From Acridotheres tristis (lineage: Eukaryota > Chordata > Aves > Passeriformes > Sturnidae): a DNA stretch of 64,000 nt. The DNA lies in the NCBI GenBank assembly GCA_037013685.1, contig CM072891.1, positions 19,134,501 to 19,198,500 of the forward strand, given 5' to 3'. The position numbers and the translations under genes are program-made. The notes beneath the pieces are model-generated. The model saw nothing but the letters and a program-made list of their open reading frames with translations. It did no database searches and was not told where the DNA came from. Positions 24,801 through 33,970 of this stretch are shown here, in pieces (within the stretch, counting starts at the first letter, position 1; each line of letters begins with the position of its first letter).

Positions 24801-27800
24801 CCGCTGGTGAGTGCTGTGCTGCTCTCAGGGGTCCCTGCCCCACTCAGCTCCAATAATAGCTAAGGTGTGTGACCTGACTTAATGCTACTGTCTCTCCATT
24901 TCTTTCCAAACAGGGCTATAAATACACAGTGGAACCTGGGCAGTGCTGCGGCACGTGCAAGGCAGCAGCTTGTGTAGTGACTGTGGGACACAACATCACA
25001 CACGTGCTCCATGTAATTACCCCTGCTTTAGTTCACTTTTGGGGAGCTCTGCTAATCTTTCCATTCTTTCCTCTTCCTGTATTTGTCACATTTATTTCCT
25101 CCATCTTTCCTCATCTTAGACAAATTCTTACTCAAGCAGGGACTGGACAGTCTCCACACAGCTTAAACAATACCTTACACCACAAAATGCCAGTTCTAAG
25201 ACTTCTGGAAGCAGCTGTGATGTGATACTGAACAGTGGCTTTCAGAAATCAACATAGCAAAATACATAGGTGAAAGCAATAGGCTTTTGGTGGCCTCCAG
25301 TTCTGGAACTGTAGCAGGCATTTTGCTCAAAGGATAATTTGATCTGTGGAGGCATTTTGACATATCCATAAATTCTAATGACAAAACCATTGAAATGCAA
25401 ATTATTCTTTCCAAATGAGTCCCTGCACTTAGCCTATTCACACAAAAAGCACATCTATATCCAGATAAAAATAGAGCCTCTTCACTTGCTTAATGAAAAA
25501 CACTTAATAGCAGTATGATAATATGGAAAATAATTATCAGCTGAAATTCAGGGAAGTTGTTTGGAATAATCAAACTACTATACACAGCAACAATAAGCCA
25601 TTGCGGGGGGGGTGTTTCATTTTTATATAAGATTTTAATTTGCTTTAATTTTGGCTACTTTCAGGAAGGAGAATACTGGAATCCACCTGGTGATAACTGT
25701 ACTGTTTACACATGTGAAAAACATGTTGACCAGTTCATTCAGGTCATCAAAAAGGCAAGCTGTCCTGCCTTTAACCGTGATGAGTGTGATCCTGTAAGTA
25801 CTGACCTACCAGTTCTCATTTTTGGAAAAGTGTCAGTGCCTAATACCAGTGATAGAAGAATCATGGTGTCCAATGAAAATAACTAGCAGAAGCATCATGC
25901 AGGAAGTAGCTCTCCTTTTATCCTCTCTGAACCTGGTCCCAGTTAAATTTTATCTCAGAAAAGCAACTACAAATTAAAATGAGTGATATATCAATCCTCA
26001 CTGAGGATGTGACATTAGAGAAAAGCATAATATTTTGGATTTCTAAAAGCATCAAGTGACCTAGAAGTAAAAATCAGCCTCTTTCAAGTAAATTATTTCA
26101 TTCATTTTGGTACCCTGTCTGTTATAATCCTCCACCTCTATGGACTTTGGTCACAATATTTTGACTTACACATGCTATGAGCTTTATTGCTTGCTGAAAT
26201 TATAGTACTAAACTGAGCGTTTTCCTCCATTTCAACTTTCAAATAACTTTTATTAATATTGGTGACTTGCCCTTAACATTTAGCCTTGCTTGAATTTAGA
26301 TTACATGTCAATACAAAAATATACACAGTCTCTTGTGCCAGAGAAAATGAAGAAGCAGGGAAAGTTTGCTTTAGTATGCAGATATGAAACCTGAGTTATC
26401 TTTTTGTGTTTTCCCACTTAAGGAGGACATCAGATTATCTGATGATGGCTGCTGTTTAGTGTGCCAAAGAATACCAAAACGTAAGTAATAATAGTTTTGT
26501 TAAAAGTATTGATTCTGTGTGCCTTGTTAGGTGTATTAGCCCATTTTGCACAATGGGTGCATAGACGGAAGAGGTGAATGGGTTTTGGTTCACTGCTTCA
26601 CTGGGGTGAGAAAGGAAACAGGTGGAAAAGAAAGGAACAGGACATTTCCACTGTGTGTTTTAGGTCCTTGTGAAACAGATGGAGAACTTTCCCACCCTCA
26701 AATGTTAAATGCTGGCTTTTTGGTGGGAGGGTAAGGACGATGACTATTCTCCAATTTCCATAGATACATTCTCTTTAAGGAGGAAAGCGAAGCCAGTTCT
26801 GTAAGATGGGTGTGCATTGAGTAATTGCCACAGTAATCCCCTTAATTTCTGCATCCTGCACCAAGTTGCATTAAAAAAAGGGAAAGTTTCTTCCACTGAT
26901 AACACAAACAGCAAGTCTTCATTTGGCCCACAGCAATTAATAGAAAAATGCACTGTGACTTCGTTTCCTATTTCAGCTCCATCCACCTTAGTTTTCAGTT
27001 ACAAACTATGGTATGGTACACAGCTATCTATTTATATGCACATGTATTTTAACTCATTTTCCTTTGCTTTGTGATGATCTCAGTTTGTATGAAGCACAAC
27101 GTGACCACTGTCATCAACTATAATGGCTGTGTGTCTCCTGCACCTGTTGAGATAACATACTGTGAAGGCAGCTGTGATGCTTACTCACGGTAAGTGGCAT
27201 AAAAGATAATTGTGGCCTCTTGTCTTCTACTCTTTTTACACCAGTTACATCAAGCAAATCACAAATGTTTTTCGGATGTGCTCAACATCTATCCAGTCGT
27301 CAACTGTTTCCATTGTGCTAATTAACATGACATTGTACTAGCTTGATTACCTCGAGATGCAGTGTTTAACAGCTCGTTCAGTGTCATAGTGAATAGATCC
27401 GAATTTTGATTTAGTCAATTTAAAACTGAGGGGTTTTCTTTCTCATTCTTCTCTCACTGGACTGGCTCAAGATGTGATCTGGAATAATTCTTTACTTTTT
27501 CTGTGCCTTAATGAAGACTTAGAGTCGTTAATTTTCACAACGAGGAGCAATTTACCTGTATTTCACCACAATACTGTAAGAATAGTAATAATGAGCAACA
27601 GTCCCACATGCAAGCACACAATTTCTCGTTATGCTTTGTGATGGGTGGGAGGGGCAGTGTTATTTCTCACAAATTCTGAATCTCTCTCTTTCATTGTTTT
27701 TTTCAATCAGATATTCTCAAACAACAAACACAATGGTGCACAAATGCTCGTGCTGTCAGGAAATCAAGACCAGCAAAAGGAGGGTGACTCTGACGTGCAG

Positions 27801-27942
27801 TGATGGAACCTCCCTCGATCACTCCTACACCTACGTGGAGAGCTGCAGCTGTGTGGGTGCTGAGTGCATTCCTCAGGACAACAGCCAACAGCAGACACAG
27901 CAGACAAAGACCTCTCAGGAGCAAGCAAATGTCAAAAATTAG
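286..27942 (+). CDS. MUC5AC: Gel-forming mucin, MUC5 type, 5'-truncated by window (28 exons)
   Basis: This is a secreted, polymer-forming mucin; only the part from VWD3 to the stop codon is inside the window. Exons: 286-424, 522-635, 922-1101, 1614-1853, 2452-2608, 3219-3347, 3677-3818, 4426-4469, 4558-4746, 5586-15927, 16071-16294, 17092-17266, 18009-18259, 19535-19718, 20079-20277, 21185-21363, 21595-21664, 21952-22049, 22405-22436, 23146-23323, 23955-24059, 24281-24315, 24684-24806, 24914-25012, 25665-25793, 26423-26480, 27084-27189, 27711-27942 (TAG). All have AG/GT borders and agreeing phases once 7 extra bases in the giant exon are discounted, giving about 4,714 residues. The domain order VWD3-C8-TIL, PTS/CysD, VWD4-C8-TIL, VWC, CTCK is that of MUC2/MUC5AC/MUC5B. 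Many CysD domains, and VWD4 wording such as GVMTN and FSGLIFSV, favour MUC5 over MUC2. The symbol rests on lying upstream of a second MUC5-type gene; MUC5B or a bird-specific paralogue is possible. Confidence 0.72.
4426..4746 (+). CDS. Mucin gene 1: cysteine-rich bridge from D3 to the PTS region (two exons)
   Basis: Exon 4426-4469 is only 44 nt and is followed by exon 4558-4746 after an 88-bp intron. Together they encode a short VWC/E-like cysteine-rich piece (ECTIHGKKC, then [16 protein letters not shown]) that ends in a Thr/Pro/Ser-rich tail, the beginning of the mucin domain. The phase is 1 at both ends of the second exon, and the last base (G at 4746) completes a Val codon with the first two bases of the giant exon at 5586. 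The position directly after TIL and before the first CysD matches the usual mucin order. Confidence 0.85.
5586..15927 (+). CDS. Mucin gene 1: giant central exon with 22 CysD domains and PTS linkers (frame broken by 3 indels)
   Basis: One 10,342-bp exon follows a polypyrimidine tract and AG at 5584-5585 and ends at a GT at 15928. It encodes two divergent CysD domains (about 5603-6400) and 20 near-identical ones (6596-15791). Each array CysD is 103 residues with 10 cysteines and a WSEW (WxxW) C-mannosylation-type motif. They are separated by Thr/Ser/Pro linkers of 49 or 58 residues that would carry O-glycans. CysD domains in this family set pore size and cross-linking of mucus. The reading frame is open from 5586 to a stop at 8450-8452. 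It is interrupted by +1 bp at about 8320, +5 bp at about 14586-14594 and +1 bp at 14870. Without these 7 bases the exon would hold 3,444 codons and leave phase 1, as exon 16071 requires. The 3' end enters a CFCKIGD segment that continues in the next exon. Confidence 0.85.
5603..6420 (+). CDS. Two divergent N-terminal CysD domains of mucin gene 1
   Basis: The first domain (about 5603-5900) carries CQWSEWYDG and the second (about 6096-6390) CYWTRWYDV, so both keep the WxxW motif and the CysD cysteine pattern ending in a CC pair. They differ from each other and from the 20-copy array. Their codons are AT-rich, like the flanking exons. A Thr/Ser-rich PTS segment (about 5908-6090) lies between them, and another (about 6405-6595) precedes the array. 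They look like the ancestral single-copy CysDs that escaped the homogenisation seen downstream. Confidence 0.85.
6596..15791 (+). repeat. Higher-order tandem repeat: 20 CysD units in an alternating 456/483-bp array
   Basis: Unit starts (first Cys codon) are at 6596, 7052, 7535, 7991, 8448, 8904, 9387, 9843, 10326, 10782, 11265, 11721, 12204, 12660, 13143, 13599, 14082, 14538, 15027 and 15483. Spacing alternates 456 bp (linker A, 49 residues) and 483 bp (linker B, 58 residues, with [10 protein letters not shown]), giving a 939-bp two-CysD higher-order unit. The alternation is broken once: the steps from 7535 are 456, 457, 456. One later step is 489 bp. CysD sequence is almost unchanged between copies; visible protein changes are few (an Ile to Val in the last copy, a Thr to Lys in one linker). 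Such arrays vary in copy number by unequal crossing over, so the count here is that of this assembly. Confidence 0.95.
15928..16070 (+). other. Short T-rich intron after the giant exon
   Basis: This 143-bp intron begins with GTTAGT, a weak donor, and ends in a long pyrimidine tract with CTGTAG. Splicing across it joins SPG to DLIYDR, which continues the cysteine-rich pre-D4 module seen in MUC5 proteins and preserves phase 1. That continuity is the main reason for accepting the weak donor. Confidence 0.7.
16071..17266 (+). CDS. Mucin gene 1: pre-D4 cysteine-rich segment, two exons
   Basis: Exon 16071-16294 encodes [18 protein letters not shown], a second short Ser/Thr/Pro stretch, then a Cys-containing end. 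Exon 17092-17266 encodes [17 protein letters not shown] and closes with [12 protein letters not shown]. In MUC5AC/MUC5B this region sits between the last PTS block and VWD4, and it reads the same way here. The exons are separated by a 797-bp T-rich intron in which I see nothing else. Phases 1, 0 and 1 agree with the neighbours. Confidence 0.85.
17387..17940 (-). mobile_element. Solo LTR, class II (ERVK-like), antisense in a mucin intron
   Basis: This 554-bp element starts TGTAGC and ends TTCCACA on the + strand, giving TG...CA termini. It is flanked by a perfect 6-bp direct repeat, CTTCAG at 17381-17386 and 17941-17946. Read on the minus strand it has a TATA box (TATAAAAT, about 17681-17688), then AATAAA (17621-17626) about 60 bp further on, the order expected of U3-R-U5. 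A 6-bp duplication is typical of class II (beta/alpha-like) avian retroviruses. No internal retroviral sequence is present, so it is a solo LTR left by recombination. It lies in the intron between exons 17092-17266 and 18009-18259, opposite to the gene. Confidence 0.8.
18009..22049 (+). CDS. Mucin gene 1: D4 assembly (VWD4-C8-TIL), exons 18009-22049
   Basis: Exons 18009-18259, 19535-19718 and the start of 20079-20277 encode VWD4, opening with [19 protein letters not shown]. The GDPH tetrapeptide (18026-18037) is the site at which MUC2 and MUC5AC undergo autocatalytic Asp-Pro cleavage. The domain ends with [12 protein letters not shown]. Exon 20079-20277 leads into C8, which continues in 21185-21363 ([20 protein letters not shown]). 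TIL follows in 21595-21664 and 21952-22049 ([12 protein letters not shown], then [11 protein letters not shown]). Residue choices in VWD4 look more like MUC5AC/MUC5B than MUC2, a judgement from memory of the families. Splice phases 1, 0, 1, 2, 1, 2 and 1 are consistent throughout. The 1.3-kb intron 18260-19534 holds nothing I recognise. Confidence 0.9.
22405..26480 (+). CDS. Mucin gene 1: VWC-like modules, nine small exons
   Basis: Exons 22405-22436 (32 nt), 23146-23323, 23955-24059, 24281-24315 (35 nt), 24684-24806, 24914-25012, 25665-25793 and 26423-26480 continue from the last base of the TIL exon. They encode repeated Cys-rich modules: [14 protein letters not shown], then [13 protein letters not shown] with GNCCPVFEC, then [14 protein letters not shown] with GQCCGTC, then [14 protein letters not shown] with DDGCCLVC. 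The CCxxC endings are the VWC signature. These modules link D4 to the cystine knot in gel-forming mucins. Two very short exons are unusual but required: omitting either would shift the frame. Introns of 0.1-0.7 kb hold only AT-rich sequence and one short G-run near 25604. Confidence 0.85.
27084..27942 (+). CDS. Mucin gene 1: C-terminal cystine knot (CTCK) and stop
   Basis: Exon 27084-27189 encodes the first half of the knot ([20 protein letters not shown]). Exon 27711-27942 encodes the second ([20 protein letters not shown], then [10 protein letters not shown]) and a Gln/Thr-rich tail ending at TAG 27940-27942. In this family the CTCK forms disulfide-linked dimers in the endoplasmic reticulum, the first step of mucin assembly. 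The exon joint splits an Arg codon (phase 2). Fourteen residues after the last knot cysteines run into a polar tail with QQQTQQ, longer than I recall for mammalian MUC5 but not unusual. Confidence 0.9.
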
Positions 27943-28855
27943 AACCAGAGAGAAGTCCTCAAACAAGGGCTGAGCATAAGACTAAATAAAGAAACTTCAA
28001 AAAATACAAAAGTGTCAAGAGCAGCTAAAATTTTGGATGAACAGATGAGGTTTTCTGTCTACAGAATTTCAGTTTTCATTATCACATCTCTCCCATTGTT
28101 TTTTTTTTTTGTCTTTTCTTTTACACCTTGAGAGGTACAGCACAAGTTCATCCTGACATTTTCTGTTCATTTGTCTTCTGAGAAGTACTGGACTTTTAAT
28201 AACATTTTCATTCCAGTTCAAGGAGTAAAATCAAAAGACAAATCCAGAAAACAAACCAAGCCCAAGGAAAACTGTACCCCTCTGCTTCTTTTTTTTTGTT
28301 GAGGAAAACTTAGAGTGCAGGAAGCCATATATTTTCAAAACTGTAAACTTCAATATTTTGAACAATTTATGATGGACATATTTCCCTACATGGTTTTGTG
28401 AGGATGAGGAAAAGGAAAAAAATCCTATTGTGAGAAGCTGCTGCACACTACTTTTTGTTTACATAATACCATCAGCATAGTAGCTGTATGAAAATATGGA
28501 TTTTTTTATTTTGTTATGTGGTTAACTGTTTACAGAAGAAATATATATATATATTTGCCAACAGAGGCATATGAAGGACTTTTTTTAAACAGAAGTATAA
28601 TAATAATAATAATAATAATAATAATTGTAAATTCTTTCCTAGGAAGCTTTAAAAAGTTGAACCACTGCTATTTATTATTTTTTTAACTGATTTTTTTTGG
28701 GTAATTTCTTTCAGAATTAATGTTATCCACTTTCTTACTCTCTGTCATGTTGTCTGGGTATGGTATATTTTCTTTTGTTTTTGAATATTATTTTATTTTT
28801 GTTCCTTAAGAAACAAAAAAGAAATTATGATTAATAAATTGAGCATTTTACAGCA
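27943..28855 (+). other. 3' UTR of mucin gene 1 with proximal and distal poly(A) signals
   Basis: An AATAAA lies at 27985-27990, only 43 nt after the stop, and another at 28833-28838, followed by a TTTGACTTTTCAGTG stretch. The distal signal gives a UTR of roughly 0.9 kb. Inside are an (AT)n tract near 28541-28554 and an (AAT)n microsatellite at about 28597-28625. Either signal could be used; I infer the distal one from its downstream T-rich context. No other gene is visible. Confidence 0.6.
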
Positions 28856-29344
28856 CATCGGCTTTGACTTTTCAGTGAATCCCTTGCGTGAGAGTTGCTG
28901 GCTCCATAAAACATAATTCCAGGTCAAAAGTCAATGTAGGCAATGTAGCCCCTATAGAACTCTGACAGTGCTTTGAATGGAAAACACTCAAAAACAAACA
29001 CTTGGAAATGTTCCAAGCACATCACTTCAGGTGCTATCAATTAGTGAACTCTCAGAAGGCAAGTACCTCTGAGTCTGTATATGTTGTGTAGCCCTGGAAG
29101 TTCTTTAGAGCCCAGTGCACCATAGATAAATCTCTGAAATGGCACTGTTGTAAATCTATGCGATTACTACAAATAATTTGATGGGTGAAGGTGTGGGTGT
29201 CAATGTGTTTGAAATGGGTCCCAGTGTCTCTGCTGGCTTTGGGCAGCAGGGTTGTTGCAGAGCCCGGCTCCTGACACACACAAGGGAAGGCACAGCCTGA
29301 GTTTCTGAGCTTTGGGGTAACACAGGAGGTTCAAGGGGGGAAGA
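28856..29344. other. Intergenic sequence after mucin gene 1
   Basis: I see no coding exon here. A purine run, TCAAGGGGGGAAGA, at 29331-29344 directly precedes a TG and the LTR-like block that follows; it resembles a retroviral polypurine tract but may be chance. Confidence 0.4.
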
Positions 29345-29585
29345 TGTGGCAGGCGGTTCGGGAAGGCTCTGCCTTCCCTGTGCCTCGGCCAATGGGGAAA
29401 GGAAGAGGGCAACCTGTGGCCGGGAGTTTAGGATAAAAGGAGGCTGCCCCTCCGGAACCTGGAGGGAGAAAATTTCACAGGTGTGTGCCTTGATGGACTT
29501 TGTCCCTCTATTTGAGTGAAGCTGGAGGACTCCTCTGCCTCCTTTTTGGGCACAAACTTCTGGCGTTTGTGGGATTTTCCTGGCA
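29345..29585 (+). mobile_element. LTR-like fragment (TATA, R and U5), related to 36350-36489
   Basis: The block has GGATAAAAGG at 29431-29440 as a TATA-like box and ends in TTTTCCTGGCA. Its last 140 bp (29446-29585) match 36350-36489 at roughly 85% by eye. After it comes ATGGTGACTCGTCTGGG, which could be a primer-binding site, then a GC-rich leader and CCGGTGAGTAC (29820-29830), a good splice donor. This would make it a 5' LTR. The start is uncertain because the two copies do not align upstream of the TATA region. No gag, pol or env frame is evident in what follows. Confidence 0.45.
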
Positions 29586-30412
29586 ATGGTGACTCGTCTG
29601 GGTCCGGCAGGAGGAGCTGGCGGCGCCTGGCCCGGTTTTGGTGACCGGCTCCCTTCGGCGCTGGCCAGCAGCAGGAGATTGATGGGGTGCTCTGACTGCC
29701 CAGGAGACAGGAGAGGCGGACCAGGAGTGTCCGTGAAGAGTCCCCAGGAAAGGACCACTGGACACGGATGCCCAGAAGGGGCAGTGAGGGAAGGTTGAGG
29801 AGAGTCTCGGCAAATCTCACCGGTGAGTACAACCTGGGGGGCAAAACATGGCAGGATGCTCAGGGTGGGCAACAAAGGAAAGTCAAAAAAGGGTCTCGAC
29901 TATAGGGATGATGATCCCAAAATACCTCCAGAGGGTCCTTTGGGAGAATGTTGGGGGGGTTTGCACATTCTCTCAGAGGCAGTTAAGGATATGGACCCCC
30001 AGAGGGGGCCATGAGAGGCACAGAGAAAGGGTCTTCAGAACAGGTTTGGGAAAGGTTGAAGGGGAACGTGGAGAAATATGGTTAAGGCAAATAGCTGCGG
30101 GAAGCTGTGGTAAGGAAAGAATGCTGAGGAATGGGAAGCTCTCTGCCTTATCTTCAAAATCTGCGGTGTAATACAGGGCCAGCTGCAAGTCGTTTGTATT
30201 CCCGGCTTCCAGGAGAGGGAAAACAGGGAGGCGTTGTTCCCACACCCCCACCCCTCCCCGGGCCCTCATGGAGCCGGGGTGCAGGGTTTGGGTTTGTCCC
30301 CTTACGGTTCAGGGTTTAGGGGGGTTCTCTGTGCTGAGGAGGGCCGAGGCCCGGTGTGAGGGTTCAGGAGGGGCGGCAGGGCTGGGCCCCTGGGGAGGTG
30401 CGGGGGGAGCCG
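29586..30412 (+). other. GC-rich possible retroviral leader, no intact gene
   Basis: GC-rich sequence with a splice-donor-like CCGGTGAGTAC at about 29820. Short open frames of 60-107 codons exist but none has a recognisable domain. If the preceding block is a 5' LTR this would be its leader and decayed gag; I cannot show that. Confidence 0.25.
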
Positions 30413-31580
30413 GGGCCGCGACAGTCGGGACAGTGACAGCCGGGACAGTGACAGCTTAGGGGATGGTGACAGCCGGGGCTGTGATTGTCAGGGCCGTGAC
30501 AGTCGGGGGGCTGTGACAGTCGGGGCTGTGCCAGCTGAGAATGTGTCAGTCAGGGCTGTGACTGTCTGGAGAGTGAAAATCGGGGCTGTTACAGTTGGGG
30601 CCTTGACTGTCGGGGCCATGATGGTCGGGGCTGTGGCAGTTGGGGCCGGGACATTCGGGGCTGTGACAGCTGGGGCTGAGATAGCTGTACTGTGACAGTC
30701 GGGGCCGTGACTGTCCGGAGGCCTTGACAGTTGCGGGGCAGTGACAGTCAGGGCGCCGTGTCATTTGAGTTTCCGTGACAGTCGGGAGGCCGTGACACTC
30801 GGGACCAGGACAGTGGGGGCTATGACATTTGGGACTGTGACAGCCGGGGCTGTGCCAGCCAGGGATGTGACAGTCGGGACAGTGACAGCCTTGGCTGTGA
30901 CACTCGGGACAGTGACAGTCAGGGCCGTGACAGCCAGGGCTGTGACAACTGGGGCCGTGACAGCCGGGGATATGACAGCCGGGGCCGTGACAGCCGGGGA
31001 TATGACAGCCGGGCCGTGACAGCTGGGGCTGTGACAATTGGGCCGTGACAGTTGGGGGACCGAGACAGTCAGGACAGTGATAGTCGGGGGGCTGTGACAG
31101 TTGGGACAGTGACAGCCGGGTCTATGACAGCCAGGGCTGAGACAGTCGGGTCAATGACAGCTGGGGCTGTGACAATCGGGGCTGTGACAGTCAGGGATGT
31201 GACAGCCGGGGCCGTATCAACTGGGGCCGTGACAGTCGGGTAAGTGACCGCTGGGGCCAGGACAATCGGAGCTGTGACAATGGGGCTGTGAGAGCCGGGG
31301 CCGTGACAGCCGGGGCTGCGACAGTCACGGGGCCGTGACACTCAGGGCCGGGACAGTCGAGACAGTGACAGCTGAGGCCACATCAGCTGGGGCAGTGACA
31401 GTCGGGTCACTGACAGCCAGGGTCGTGACAATTAGGGTAGTGACAGTCAGGGAACCGTGACAGTCAGGGGGCCATGACAGTCGAGACAGTGACTGCCGGG
31501 GCTGTGACAATCGGGGCAGTGACAGTCAGGATTGTGACAGCCAGGGCAGTGACAGTCCGGGGCTGTGACAGTCGGGGCTC
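30413..31580. repeat. GC-rich minisatellite, about 15-bp unit GGGGCTGTGACAGTC
   Basis: About 1.17 kb of degenerate tandem copies of a 14-16-bp unit with the core GTGACAGYCGGGG, around 75-80 units. Because 15 is divisible by three, long open frames appear on both strands (repeats of V-T-V-G-A on +, C-H-S-P-G on -); these are repeat artefacts. Regularly spaced GGGG runs could form G-quadruplexes on the + strand. Copies differ by point changes and by 1-bp length changes, so the array is not recent. Confidence 0.9.
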
Positions 31581-33799
31581 AGCCCGGACCGTGCCCAGCC
31601 CCGCAGGCAGCGGCTGCAGCGGCCCTGGGGCTAAGGGATTGTCCGTCCGTCTGTCCCTCCCTGGGACACCCCGGCTGTTCCTGCCGAGCTGTGCCAGCAC
31701 CTGCTGCTGCCCAGAGCTGCTGGTGCCGGGACAGTGGCCCGGGGGCCTGGACGGGGGTGCTGGGGGTGTGTGGACACTGCGGCTGGATGGGGAGCGGCTG
31801 GGGTGGGCAGTGTTATTACGGTCTGGTTTAAACACAGAAGGGCAGAGGAAATGACGTCTCTGCAAATAAAGCGGATGAAATCCAAAAAGGTTTGAAATAT
31901 TTCCGAAAATTATTTTTAAAACCAAACCAAGCTAGATGTTGGTGCCAAAAAATTTATATATTTTATTTAATAGTAAAAGACGGGAAGGAAGGGGGCCAGA
32001 GGGTTATGCAGAAATATATCACCCTTCCAGGAGTCCCAACAAAGTCTCATTGCTCCCCTCCATCTGGTCTTCTGGGTGGTGAGGACCTTCCAGCACCACA
32101 GCCACACCAAACAGCATGAAATCCAGAGGATTAATATACATTTCGGCCAGGTGGGAGCACCCCTTGCAGGGGGCCAGATTGACACCGTCCCTTGCAACGC
32201 TGCGGATCTGTTGCATCATGCTGCAGTGCACTGGTGCAGGGTCTCGGGACCCCTTCTGGGGGGCCTTTGGTGGGCCATGACACCCCTCTGTCCTTCATGT
32301 GGATGCAGTTTCTCCTGGGCTGAAGGGGCTCCACAGCTGAGCTCCTCTGCATATCGGAGGACAGGCATTCACTGCCTCACACCAGAGGCTTTTTCATCAC
32401 CCTCCCAGAGCCCCTCTCCCCCAGCCTTTGCTGTGAGGGTTTGTGCGAGCCTGGCAGCAGACAGCCCTGGAGCTGTGCTCTGCACCCTCAAGGTGTTAAG
32501 CCTGTGCTCTGTGTGTGTGTTCTTTTCCCCCAGCCCTGAGCTGTTAATTCATCTTCTCTTCTTCAGCAAGCGGTGTAGGGCCTCAATCAGGGCCCTGTTC
32601 AGGATGTGCTGGTCTTCTCTGCAGCTTTTGTAATACAGTTTCAGTATAATAGGCATAAGTTCTTCATGAAGATGTCTAAGCCATAAACTACAGCATTTCA
32701 GTCTCTGATAAGTGTAAGGTACAATGATCTGCTTTGGTATATGGTGTAAGAGACAATGTGTCACCAAAGCCTGGCCTGATACAAGAAGGGATTTTGTTTG
32801 AGTCACTGGGAGGTGAGTGATTTTACGAAGAATTTGGCAGCTGTGGGAGGGTACGAGCCCACAGGCAGCAGAAGCAGGGGCTGGAAGAGGAGGCTGAGTG
32901 GGCCCTTCCAGGAATTGTTTAGAAAGGCATCTCAGGTATATAAAAGATATGAAAGATATAAAAGATATGAAAGAAGGGATGAAGAAAAGGTAAAGGTATA
33001 GGCAATGATAATGGCACAGTTTTTACAACTCCCAGTGGGAAAAAATGCAGGGAGCCCCAGAACCAAAGGGAAGGGGGTGGCCACCAGGACAGCGATTGGG
33101 AATGAACCAATGTGCCATTTGTAAAAAAGAACATTAGAAATGGATTGTTAAGGGTGTCAGGATCTGCTATTGTACCAGGGGCTCACTACAACAGAACCCT
33201 TGCTGAACTGACAAGTGTTTCCTACTGGACATGGGAACTTCTCTGTCTGATTTGAATTTTATGCCAAAGGGGGAAGAATTGTTCAAATGTTCTTTTGATA
33301 GGTAGGAAAGATGAGCAAGTGCATTTTATTCAACTGTTATTGGTGAATCTGGGTGTATGTGAATTACCACTGTGTGTGATCTTCACAGCTTTGCCCATTC
33401 CCTTCAGACACATTGTACAGGGTTGGGAGAGGCCAGGAAGAATGAGACATGAACAGTAAGTTGGTTTGTGTCCAGTGAGCTGTTTTATACTTTTTCTCTA
33501 TGTAACAATATTCATTGCTTTTGGTTTTTTTAACCCAGTTTAAGTTGCTAGTCAATAGAAAAATAAAGCTTAAGACTCTACTGACTGTGTGTGGCACAGC
33601 TGAAGGGCTACCATTCCCAGGTGAGTTCTCTGGCTTGCTCAGATCCTGCTGCAGAGGAGCCAGCTCCTCGAGAAGATGAATGGAGGGACCAGGGAAGGAA
33701 GGAAGGAAGCTGGGGAGAGTCTGCTTCACATCCCTGCCCCTGCCAGCCTGGTTATGATGTGCTGCTGTGGGGTGCTGCAGGCTGCTCCCCTCTGAGAGC
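31581..33799. other. Intergenic: GC-rich flank, then unassigned sequence with no intact gene
   Basis: 31581-31860 is GC- and CpG-rich (possible island). On the minus strand there is an AATAAA near 31965 and several overlapping open frames of 70-85 codons between 31967 and 32806. None shows a family I recognise, and their frames do not join, so I call no gene. A small AAAGATATG-type repeat sits at 32937-32972. A retrogene or retroviral remnant is possible but not supported. Confidence 0.3.
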
Positions 33800-33804
33800 T
33801 CAGG

Positions 33805-33970
33805 ATGCAGAACCTCAGGGGTTCTTGAGGTCACAGGGGTTACAGAAAGTTATTTGGGCTTACCTGAGGTCATGGAGTCCCTGAGAGGGGTTATTTGAAG
33901 TCGTTTCGGGATACTTGAAGTCATTGAGTCACTGCTAGGGGATACTTGAGGTCATTTGGAATTACTTGCA
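33805..33970. repeat. Degenerate minisatellite, GGGGTTACTTGAGGTCATT type (left block)
   Basis: Several imperfect copies of a 20-28-bp unit reading approximately GGGTTACTTGAGGTCATTTG. The same unit recurs at 35797-35940, and both blocks share the phrase AGTCCCTGAGAGGGGTTA. Confidence 0.7.

Noticed and set aside
286..27942. Mucin gene 1 as MUC2
   Set aside because: The many CysD domains and the VWD4 wording fit the MUC5 type better, and a MUC5-type gene follows directly; a phylogeny of VWD4 and CTCK would settle it.
29156..29875. Minus-strand 239-codon open frame
   Set aside because: Low-complexity Pro/Ser-rich translation of an LTR-like GC-rich block, with no domain.
30546..31037. Minus-strand Cys/His/Pro/Gly repeat protein and plus-strand Val/Thr/Gly/Ala repeat protein
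   Set aside because: Direct translation of the 15-bp minisatellite; its degeneracy and length changes break the frames often.
32019..32806. Minus-strand open frames near an AATAAA as a possible gene
   Set aside because: Three overlapping frames that do not join and match no family I know; described only as unassigned sequence.
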